The notes under the pieces were generated by a model that was not told where the DNA came from, did not search any database, and saw nothing but the letters and a program-made list of their open reading frames with translations. This document shows positions 57,265-64,000 of a DNA stretch of 64,000 nucleotides, piece by piece. Made by a program: the position numbers and the translations under genes. This stretch comes from Halomonas sp. Y3. GTDB lineage: Bacteria > Pseudomonadota > Gammaproteobacteria > Pseudomonadales > Halomonadaceae. Numbering within the stretch: position 1 is the first letter of the stretch; each line of letters opens with the position of its first letter. The DNA is taken from positions 744,001 through 808,000 of the forward strand of contig NZ_CP099975.1 in assembly GCF_024137965.1 (NCBI RefSeq), written 5' to 3'.

Positions 57265-58074
57265 ATGGATGGAAGAAGCATGGAGGAGCGGTTCGAGGGG
57301 CGGGTGCGTCTCGGCGTCGAAGCGGGGGTGGCCGAGGTCACCCTGAGCCGACCGGAGGCCCACAATGGCCTGGACTGGGCGATGATCGACGGCCTGCTGG
57401 CGGCCCAGCGCCGCCTGGCCGCGCTCGATGGCCTGCGCGCCGTGGTGCTGGCCGGTGAGGGCGAGAGCTTCTGCGCCGGTCTGGATATGGGGGCCATCAT
57501 GGGCCAGCCGGCGCGGCTGCCGTCGCTGCTCGAGGCCGACGAGGCCGGCATCAATCCGGTACAGCGCCTGGCGCTGGGCTGGCGCAACGCCGGGGTGCCG
57601 GTGATTGCCGCCCTGCACGGTCATGTCTATGGCGGCGGGCTGCAGATCGCCCTGGGGGCCGATATCCGGGTGGTGCACCCGGCGGCGCGCCTGGGGCTGC
57701 TGGAGCTCCTCTGGGGCATCATCCCCGACATGGGTATCAGCGTCACCGGCGCCGGACTGCGCGGCGATGTGCTGCGGGAACTGGCCTGGAGCGGCCGCAA
57801 GGTAGGCGGTGAGGAGGCCGTGGCGCTGGGGCTTGCCACCCGGCTCGCCGAGGAGCCCCTGGCCGCGGCGCGGGAGAGCGCCGCCGCCATCGCCGGCCAT
57901 TCGCCGAAGGCAGTGGCCGCCTGGGGTGAGCTGCTGGAGCGGGCGCCGGGGCTGGAGGTGCGTGAGCGCCTGGCTCTGGAGGCGCGACTGCAGTCCGGCC
58001 TCCTCGGCGGGACTGAGCAGCAGGAGGCCATGGCGGCTCGCCTGGCCGGCCGAGCGGCGCGCTTTACCCCCTGA
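57265..58074 (+). CDS. Enoyl-CoA hydratase/isomerase family protein
   Basis: The 269-residue crotonase-fold protein has [20 protein letters not shown] (CoA/oxyanion region with Cys-Ala-Gly-Leu-Asp), [18 protein letters not shown] (second oxyanion Gly), and [12 protein letters not shown]. The typical hydratase Glu pair is not evident: one site reads [11 protein letters not shown] and the next LLELLWGI with a single Glu. It may be an isomerase or another crotonase. The ATG at 57265 is chosen for its AGGAGG site. It stands between purL and radD with no beta-oxidation partners. Confidence 0.88.
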   Translation: MDGRSMEERFEGRVRLGVEAGVAEVTLSRPEAHNGLDWAMIDGLLAAQRRLAALDGLRAVVLAGEGESFCAGLDMGAIMGQPARLPSLLEADEAGINPVQRLALGWRNAGVPVIAALHGHVYGGGLQIALGADIRVVHPAARLGLLELLWGIIPDMGISVTGAGLRGDVLRELAWSGRKVGGEEAVALGLATRLAEEPLAAARESAAAIAGHSPKAVAAWGELLERAPGLEVRERLALEARLQSGLLGGTEQQEAMAARLAGRAARFTP

Positions 58075-58124
58075 CGAGGCCGCTGTCGGCGGTTAGGATA
58101 GGGCGCCCGCCCCGGAGCCTGCCC

Positions 58125-59954
58125 ATGACCGCATCCACCGCCGCCCCGCCCCGCCTGCGCCCCTACCAGCAGGAGGCGGTGCGCCGGGTGGTTGCGCACT
58201 TTCGCGGCTCCGACGACCCCGCGGTGGTGGTGCTGCCCACCGGCAGCGGCAAGTCGCTGGTGATCGCCGAGCTGGCGCGCCTGGCCCGGGGGCGGGTGCT
58301 GGTGCTGGCCCATGTGCGCGAGCTGGTGGAGCAGAACCACGCCAAGTACCAGGCTTACGGCCTTTCGGCGGATATCTTCAGCGCCGGCCTGGGGCGCAAG
58401 GAGAGCGGCCGCCAGGTGGTCTTCGGCTCGGTGCAGTCGGTGGTGCGTGGCCTCGACCGCTTCGACGATGGCAACTTCACCCTGCTGGTGATCGACGAGT
58501 GCCATCGGGTGTCGCCGGCCGAGGATGCCGGCTATCGCCGGGTGATCGAGCGGCTGCGCGGGGCCAACCCGCGCCTCAAGGTGCTGGGGCTGACCGCCAC
58601 CCCCTACCGGCTGGGCCAGGGCTTCATCTACCACCGCCACCATCACGGCATGGTGCGCGGCGAGGCCGACTGCTTCTTTCGCGACTGCGTCTTCGAGCAG
58701 CCCCTGCGGCTGATGGTCAAGCAGGGCTATCTGGCCGAGCCGCGTCGCATCGATGCGGCGGTGGAGCGCTACGACTTCTCGGCCCTGGTGCCTTCGAGCC
58801 GTGGCCTGTTCCGGGAGGAGGAGCTCAACCGGGTGGCGGCGGGCAACCGCGCCACGCCGGGGATCATCGCCGAGGTGGTCGAGCGCGCCCGTGACCGCCA
58901 GGGGGTGATGCTCTTCGCGGCGAGCGTGGCCCACGCCGAGGAGATCCTCGGCTACCTGCCGGTGGGCGAGGCGGCGCTGGTCACCGGCGAGACCCCCTCC
59001 GCCGAGCGCGAGCGGCTCATCGCCGCCTTCAAGGCCCGGGAGCTCAAGTACCTGGTCAACGTGGCGGTGCTCACCACCGGCTTCGATGCGCCCCATGTGG
59101 ACCTGATCGCCATCCTGCGCCCCACCGAGTCGGTGAGCCTCTACCAGCAGATCGTCGGTCGCGGCCTACGCCTCTCGCCGGACAAGCGGGACTGCCTGAT
59201 CCTCGACTACGCCGGCAACCCCTGGGACCTCTATGCGCCGGAGGTGGGCTCTGCGAAGCCCGACTCCGACAGCGAGCCGGTGCAGGTGGAGTGCCCCGCC
59301 TGCGGCCACGCCAACCTCTTCTGGGGCAAGCGCGACGGTGAACTCGTGATCGAGCACTTCGGCCGCCGCTGCCAGGGGCTGGTGGAGGACGAGCCGCAGG
59401 TCGATGGCGCGGCGTCGGGCGCCGAAAATCGCGGCGTGGCATCGGGCGCCGGGAAAAGGCGGCAGTGCGACTTTCGCTTTCGCTTCAAGGTGTGCGGGGA
59501 GTGCGGCGCCGAGAACGATATCGCCGCCCGGCGCTGCCACGGCTGCCAGACCCTGCTGGTGGACGCCGATGACAAGCTGAAGGCGGCGCTGCGCCTCAAG
59601 GATGCCCGGGTGCTGCGGGTGGCCGGCATGCAGCTCGAGGCCACCGTCAACGGCCGCGGGCTGCCGCGGCTCAAGGTCACCTATCACGATGAGGAGGGCG
59701 TGACGCTGTCCGAGTGGTTCGCCCTGGAGACCCCGGCCCAGCGAGGCGCCTTTGCCGCGGCCTTCCTTCGCCAGCACCTGCGGGCCCCGGGGGTGCCCTT
59801 CCGGCCCACCACGCCAGATGAGGTGGTTGCCGAACAGCGGCGACTACGCCATCCGGATTTCGTGGTGGGGCGCAAGGTGAGGCGCCACTGGCAGGTGCGC
59901 GAGAAGCTCTTCGACTATACCGGGCGCTACCGCCGCGCGGTCGAGGCGGGGTAG
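58125..59954 (+). CDS. radD: RadD-like DEAD/DEAH-box helicase (YejH)
   Basis: RadD is an SF2 helicase involved with SSB and recombination after DNA damage. The 609-residue protein has [12 protein letters not shown], the Walker [20 protein letters not shown] in [16 protein letters not shown] and the C-terminal [13 protein letters not shown]. After the helicase core are zinc cysteines: CPACGH, RRCQG, and CGECGAEND with CHGC. RadD of E. coli has the same kind of zinc region. The C-terminal 130 residues are uncharacterised. The gene starts 50 bases after the crotonase gene. Confidence 0.9.
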   Translation: MTASTAAPPRLRPYQQEAVRRVVAHFRGSDDPAVVVLPTGSGKSLVIAELARLARGRVLVLAHVRELVEQNHAKYQAYGLSADIFSAGLGRKESGRQVVFGSVQSVVRGLDRFDDGNFTLLVIDECHRVSPAEDAGYRRVIERLRGANPRLKVLGLTATPYRLGQGFIYHRHHHGMVRGEADCFFRDCVFEQPLRLMVKQGYLAEPRRIDAAVERYDFSALVPSSRGLFREEELNRVAAGNRATPGIIAEVVERARDRQGVMLFAASVAHAEEILGYLPVGEAALVTGETPSAERERLIAAFKARELKYLVNVAVLTTGFDAPHVDLIAILRPTESVSLYQQIVGRGLRLSPDKRDCLILDYAGNPWDLYAPEVGSAKPDSDSEPVQVECPACGHANLFWGKRDGELVIEHFGRRCQGLVEDEPQVDGAASGAENRGVASGAGKRRQCDFRFRFKVCGECGAENDIAARRCHGCQTLLVDADDKLKAALRLKDARVLRVAGMQLEATVNGRGLPRLKVTYHDEEGVTLSEWFALETPAQRGAFAAAFLRQHLRAPGVPFRPTTPDEVVAEQRRLRHPDFVVGRKVRRHWQVREKLFDYTGRYRRAVEAG

Positions 59955-59983
59955 CCCGCGAACCTCCCCCCATCACCTCGGGT

Positions 59984-60025
59984 TGACTGTTATCCGGACG
60001 CTGAGGGGTGTCCGGATAACGGTCA
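59984..60025. promoter_or_regulatory. Large inverted repeat, candidate upstream activator site for acx
   Basis: Two 16-base arms (59984-59999 and 60010-60025) match except for one G-T, separated by ten bases; core GTTATCCGGAC and GTCCGGATAAC. The centre is about 95 bases upstream of the sigma-54 -24 element, a normal distance for an enhancer-binding protein. It could instead be a radD terminator, but no T-run follows. Confidence 0.55.
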
Positions 60026-60055
60026 GTCGCTCGCCGCACTGCCGGTGCTGATCTC

Positions 60056-60068
60056 TAAAATTTTGATT
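60056..60068 (-). promoter_or_regulatory. Predicted IHF-binding site
   Basis: TAAAATTTTGATT matches the reverse of the IHF consensus (YAA-N4-TTGATW) at every position. It lies in the only AT-rich tract of the region, between the inverted repeat and the sigma-54 element, where a DNA bend would bring the activator to polymerase. Confidence 0.6.
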
Positions 60069-60097
60069 TTATTGAAGTGTCAGACCGTGTCTCAAGC

Positions 60098-60112
60098 TGG
60101 CATGGCGCTTGC
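60098..60112 (+). promoter_or_regulatory. Sigma-54 (-24/-12) promoter of the acetone carboxylase operon
   Basis: TGGCAT-GGCGC-TTGC fits the sigma-54 consensus TGGCAC-N5-TTGC with one mismatch and the exact spacing. The start of transcription would be near 60124, about 43 bases ahead of the GTG start codon. Known acetone carboxylase operons are under enhancer-dependent control, which agrees. Confidence 0.75.
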
Positions 60113-60122
60113 TCCTGATTGA

Positions 60123-60139
60123 GTGCCCCGAACGGGCAC
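60123..60139 (+). other. 5' leader stem-loop of the acx transcript
   Basis: GTGCCC-CGAAC-GGGCAC forms a 6-bp stem at the expected 5' end of the mRNA, upstream of the AGGAGGA site at 60154. It may protect the mRNA end. Confidence 0.4.
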
Positions 60140-60166
60140 AAAAATAATCAATCAGGAGGAGACGCC

Positions 60167-62320
60167 GTGAGTACCGTTCAACCTTCAACAAGAGAGGTGC
60201 AGGTGCTGGGCATCGATGCCGGTGGCACGATGACCGATACCTTCTTCGTCGACAGCCTGGGCGAATTCGTCGTCGGCAAGGCCCAGAGCACCCCGGACGA
60301 TGAGTCCGTGGGCCTGCTCTCCTCAAGCGAGGATGCGCTGGCGCTGTGGGATATGCCGCTGGAGGAGGCCCTGCCCCAGTTGCAGACCGGGGTCTATGCC
60401 GGCACGGCGCTGCTCAACCGGGTGGTGCAGCGCAAGGGGCTGAGGTGCGGCCTGATCGTCAATCAGGGGATGGAAGACTTCCATCGCATGGGACGGGCCA
60501 TTCAGGCCTATCTGGGCTTTGCCTACGAGGATCGCATTCACCTCAATACGCACTACTACGATGAGCCCCTGGTGCCACGTAAGCGGACCCGTGGGGTCGT
60601 CGAGCGTGTCGACATGTTCGGTAACGTAGTCATTCCGCTGCGCGAGGAGAGCGCCAGGAAGGCGGCCCGCGAGGTGATTGCCAGCGGGGTCGACAGCATC
60701 GTGATTAGCCTCCTCCACTCCTACAAGAATCCGGCCCATGAGAGTCGGGTCAGGGATATCGTGCGTGACGAGGTGGCTAAGGCAGGCAAGGAGATCTCAG
60801 TATTCGCCTCGGTTGACTACTACCCTCTCCGCAAGGAGTCCCACCGAACCAACACGACCATCCTCGAGGCCTATGCGGCGGAGCCTTCCCGCGAGACCCT
60901 TCAGAAGATCTCCAACTCCTTCAAGGAGAAGGGAACCCACTTTGACTTTCGGGTCATGGCAACCCATGGGGGAACCATCTCCTGGAAGGCCAAGGAGCTT
61001 GCCCGCACCATCGTCTCCGGTCCCATCGGTGGGGTGATCGGTGCCAAGTATCTGGGCGAGACGCTAGGCTACAAGAACATCGCCTGCTCGGATATCGGTG
61101 GCACTTCCTTCGATGTAGCGATGATCACTCAGAATGAATTGACCATTCGTACCGACCCCGATATGGCTCGCCTGGTGCTCTCCCTGCCTCTGGTGGCTAT
61201 GGATTCCGTGGGGGCCGGGGCAGGCAGCTTCGTGCGTCTCGATCCCTACACGCGCGCCATCAAGCTGGGCCCCGACTCCGCCGGCTATCGTGTCGGGGTC
61301 TGCTGGGCCGATAGCGGCATCGATACCGTCTCCGTCACCGATTGCCATATGGTGCTGGGTTATCTGAATCCGGACAACTTCCTGGGGGGAGCCATCAAGC
61401 TCGATCCCCAGCGAGCCCATGATGCCATCAAGGAGCAGATCGCCGACCCTCTCGGCCTTTCGGTGGAAGAGGCGGCAGCGGGCGTCATCGAGCTTCTCGA
61501 CTCCGAGTTGCATGACTATATCCGCGCCATGATCTCCGCCAAGGGCTACGATCCGAGCAGCTTCGTCTGTTTCTCCTATGGCGGTGCCGGTCCCGTTCAT
61601 ACCTATGGCTATACCCGAGGGCTGGGCTTCGAGGATGTGATCGTGCCGGCCTGGGCGGCGGGCTTCTCCGCTTTCGGTTGTGCCGCGGCGGACTTCGAGT
61701 ACCGCTACGACAAGAGCCTGGATATCAACCTGGATCAGCATGCCTCCACGGAGGAGCGAGAGGCGGCGGCCAGGGTCCTGCAGGAGGCCTGGCTTGAGCT
61801 GACCGATAACGTGCTCGAGGAGTTTCGGGTCAACGGCTATGAAGCCCACCAGGTCCAGCTACAGCCCGCCTACCGCATGCAGTATCGCGGCCAGCTCAAT
61901 GATCTCGAGATCGACTCCCCCCTCGCCGCCGTGGCCTCCGAGGAGGAGTGGGGGCAGCTCGAGGAGGCGTTCAACCGGACCTATGGGCGAGTGTATGCCG
62001 AGTCGGCACGCTCCCCCGAGTTGGGTTACTCGGTGACCGGGGCCATCATGCGTGGTTCGGTCCCCATTCCCAAACCGCGGATTCCCAGCGAGCCCCTGGC
62101 GGGCAAGACGCCTCCGAGCGAGGCGAAACTGGGCTCGCGGCGTTTCTATCAGGACCATCACTGGGTGGAGGCCCAGCTCTACCATATGGAAGCGCTGCTA
62201 CCCGGCAACGAGATCGAGGGGCCGGCGATCATCGAGTCCGATGCGACCACCTTCGTGGTGCCGGCAGGTTTTCGTACCTGGCTCGACAAGCATCGGTTGT
62301 TCCATCTTCAGGAACTCTAG
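60167..62320 (+). CDS. acxA: Acetone carboxylase beta subunit
   Basis: Acetone carboxylase joins acetone and bicarbonate with ATP to make acetoacetate; the beta subunit belongs to the hydantoinase A/oxoprolinase group. From the GTG at 60167, six bases after AGGAGGA, the product has 717 residues, the length I recall for the Xanthobacter protein. Phosphate-loop motifs are GIDAGGTMTDTFFVD near the start and SDIGGTSFDVAMI in the middle; FSYGGAGPVHTYGY follows. acxB starts 48 bases later. Third-position base use is less GC-rich than in the neighbours. Confidence 0.93.
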   Translation: MSTVQPSTREVQVLGIDAGGTMTDTFFVDSLGEFVVGKAQSTPDDESVGLLSSSEDALALWDMPLEEALPQLQTGVYAGTALLNRVVQRKGLRCGLIVNQGMEDFHRMGRAIQAYLGFAYEDRIHLNTHYYDEPLVPRKRTRGVVERVDMFGNVVIPLREESARKAAREVIASGVDSIVISLLHSYKNPAHESRVRDIVRDEVAKAGKEISVFASVDYYPLRKESHRTNTTILEAYAAEPSRETLQKISNSFKEKGTHFDFRVMATHGGTISWKAKELARTIVSGPIGGVIGAKYLGETLGYKNIACSDIGGTSFDVAMITQNELTIRTDPDMARLVLSLPLVAMDSVGAGAGSFVRLDPYTRAIKLGPDSAGYRVGVCWADSGIDTVSVTDCHMVLGYLNPDNFLGGAIKLDPQRAHDAIKEQIADPLGLSVEEAAAGVIELLDSELHDYIRAMISAKGYDPSSFVCFSYGGAGPVHTYGYTRGLGFEDVIVPAWAAGFSAFGCAAADFEYRYDKSLDINLDQHASTEEREAAARVLQEAWLELTDNVLEEFRVNGYEAHQVQLQPAYRMQYRGQLNDLEIDSPLAAVASEEEWGQLEEAFNRTYGRVYAESARSPELGYSVTGAIMRGSVPIPKPRIPSEPLAGKTPPSEAKLGSRRFYQDHHWVEAQLYHMEALLPGNEIEGPAIIESDATTFVVPAGFRTWLDKHRLFHLQEL

Positions 62321-62368
62321 TCCGCCGTCACAAACCCGATAGACCCGACCCTCTTCGGAGAGATTCCC

Positions 62369-64000
62369 ATGTCATATGAACGCAATGAACTCCATAGCTC
62401 TTCCGGCTCCTCCTCTGCCGGCATCGTCCGCGGTGGCGAGACGCTCAAGCAGCACCGTGACCGGGTACTGGCCGCGACCTATAGCAGCGGTCATTATGCC
62501 GGGCTCGATACGCTTACCTTCCGGGATGAAGAGCCCATTCGTTATAACAAACTGTTCTCCCGGTTACGTGCCGGCGTGGTGGATGCCAGGGAAACCGCCA
62601 AGAAAATCGCGGCCTCGCCCATCGTCGAGCAGGAGGGTGAGCTTTGTTTCACCCTCTACAATGCTGCAGGCGATGCCATCGTGACCTCCACCGGTATCAT
62701 CATCCATGTGGGTACCATGGGGGCCGCCATTAAGTATATGATCGAGAATGATTGGGAGAGCAATCCGGGTATCCATGACAAGGATATCTTCTGCAATAAC
62801 GACTCTTTGATCGGTAATGTGCACCCCTGTGATATCCATACCATCGTGCCCATCTTCTGGGAGGGTAAGCTGGTGGGCTGGGTCGGAGGGGTGACCCATG
62901 TCATCGATACCGGCTCCGTGGGCCCGGGCTCCATGTCCACCGGTCAGGTCCAGCGTTTCGGAGACGGCTATTCAATAACCTGTCGCAAGATAGGCGCCAA
63001 CGATACCCTGTTCCGCGACTGGCTCCACGAGAGCCAGCGCATGGTCCGCACGACGCGTTACTGGATGCTCGACGAGCGTACGCGGGTGGCCGGTTGTCAC
63101 ATGATCCGAGACATGGTCGAGGAGCTGATCCGCGACGAGGGCATCGAAAGCTACTGGAAGTTCTGCTACGAGGCGGTGGAACACAGCAAGAGAGGGTTGC
63201 ATGCGCGTATCAAGGCGATGACCATTCCCGGGAAGTATCGTCAGGTCGGTTTCGTGGATGTGCCCTACAAGCATGAGGATGTGCGGGTCCCCTCCGACTT
63301 CGCCAAGGTGGACACCATCATGCACACCCCTTCGGAGATCGAGATCCGTGGGGATGGCACCTGGCGTCTGGACTTCGATGGCGCCACTCGCTGGGGCTGG
63401 CATACCTATAATGCTCATCAGGTGAGCTTCACCTCGGGCATCTGGGTCATGATGACTCAGTCCCTGATTCCCTCCGAGATGATTAACGATGGTGCCGCCT
63501 ACGGCACCGAGTTTCGGCTGCCCAAGGGCACCTGGATGAACCCGGACGATCGGCGGGTCGCATTCTCGTACGCCTGGCACTTCCTGGTCTCGAGCTGGAC
63601 TGCCCTGTGGCGGGGGTTGAGCCGCTCCTATTTCGGGCGGGGTTACCTGGAGGAGGTCAACGCCGGGAATGCCAATACCTCCAACTGGCTGCAGGGCGGT
63701 GGCTTCAACCAGTACGACGAGATTCATGCCGTCAACAGCTTCGAGTGTGCTGCCAACGGGGTCGGGGCCTCGGCCTTCGGCGATGGCATCAGCCATGCCG
63801 CCGCCATCTGGAACCCGGAAGGCGATATGGGGGATATGGAGATCTGGGAACTGGCCGAGCCGCTTGTCTACCTCGGGCGCCAGATCAAGGCCAGCTCGGG
63901 TGGCTCCGGTAAATACCGGGGCGGTAGTGGCTGGGAAAGTCTGCGCATGGTCTGGAATGCCAAGGACTGGACCATGTTCTTCATGGGCAACGGGCACATC
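62369..64000 (+). CDS. acxB: Acetone carboxylase alpha subunit (partial, runs off the window)
   Basis: The first 544 residues of the alpha subunit (hydantoinase B group), out of an expected 770 or so. It starts MSYERNELHSSSG and shows GIVRGGETLKQHRDR, NKLFSRLRAGVVDARE, NDSLIGNVHPCDIH, GWHTYNAHQVSFTSG and NAGNANTSNWLQGGGFNQ, which in my recollection match acetone carboxylase very closely and hydantoinases poorly. No stop is reached before the end. The gamma subunit gene acxC (about 170 residues) should follow outside the window. It shares the sigma-54 promoter ahead of acxA. Confidence 0.94.
   Translation, partial: MSYERNELHSSSGSSSAGIVRGGETLKQHRDRVLAATYSSGHYAGLDTLTFRDEEPIRYNKLFSRLRAGVVDARETAKKIAASPIVEQEGELCFTLYNAAGDAIVTSTGIIIHVGTMGAAIKYMIENDWESNPGIHDKDIFCNNDSLIGNVHPCDIHTIVPIFWEGKLVGWVGGVTHVIDTGSVGPGSMSTGQVQRFGDGYSITCRKIGANDTLFRDWLHESQRMVRTTRYWMLDERTRVAGCHMIRDMVEELIRDEGIESYWKFCYEAVEHSKRGLHARIKAMTIPGKYRQVGFVDVPYKHEDVRVPSDFAKVDTIMHTPSEIEIRGDGTWRLDFDGATRWGWHTYNAHQVSFTSGIWVMMTQSLIPSEMINDGAAYGTEFRLPKGTWMNPDDRRVAFSYAWHFLVSSWTALWRGLSRSYFGRGYLEEVNAGNANTSNWLQGGGFNQYDEIHAVNSFECAANGVGASAFGDGISHAAAIWNPEGDMGDMEIWELAEPLVYLGRQIKASSGGSGKYRGGSGWESLRMVWNAKDWTMFFMGNGHI

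Overview
The window looks like chromosomal DNA of a halophilic gammaproteobacterium of the Halomonas type (Halomonadaceae). This rests on high GC, the Pseudomonas/Halomonas-style gene orders trmJ-cysE-iscRSA-ndk-rlmN-pilF-rodZ-ispG-hisS and queA-tgt-yajC-secD-secF, and the many c-di-GMP enzymes. The assignment is inferred from gene content and has not been tested by a search. Genes are tightly packed, no stretch longer than about 300 bases lacks a gene or RNA, and there is no sign of prophage, insertion sequence or CRISPR.

Layout. Positions 1-8.8 kb (minus strand) carry a housekeeping run for tRNA/rRNA modification, cysteine supply, Fe-S assembly, type IV pilus and cell-shape factors and isoprenoid synthesis. 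The isc cluster is cut down to iscR-iscS-iscA. A plus-strand suhB homologue with a broken phosphatase site follows at 9 kb. At 9.8-15.4 kb is queA-tgt-yajC-secDF (minus), then tRNA-Leu(CAA). At 15.7-36.6 kb is a mixed region with a YghU-type GST, a bacterial alternative oxidase, cell-wall enzymes (RlpA, LdcA, a small SLT protein), a HIT protein, a patatin-like lipase, a second FtsH, a dihydrolipoyl-dehydrogenase-like flavoprotein, a diguanylate cyclase, DbpA, a RIO kinase, a creatininase-family protein, a thioredoxin-CcdA fusion and YebC. At 35.4-38.1 kb a creatinase-like M24 protein precedes an NCS2 purine permease. At 40.9-48.5 kb two very large GGDEF-EAL proteins face each other around an SDR; one ends in a predicted zinc-binding CZB domain. 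Then come an exported bifunctional-nuclease-fold/PDZ protein, tRNA-Thr(CGT), tesB, tadA, mltF, purL, an enoyl-CoA hydratase family gene and radD.

The right end (59.9-64 kb) holds the first two genes of an acetone carboxylase operon, acxA-acxB, with acxB running off the window. Its leader shows a large inverted repeat, a perfect IHF-consensus site and a sigma-54 -24/-12 element in the order expected of an enhancer-dependent promoter. This suggests the organism can switch on ATP-dependent carboxylation of acetone to acetoacetate.

Most notable points: the acx promoter architecture, the degenerate SuhB, the reduced isc operon, the alternative oxidase, the GGDEF-EAL-CZB protein, the exported BFN-PDZ fusion, and the metal-ligand-free M24 protein beside a purine permease. 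None is clearly a wholly new system; several are unusual variants of known families.
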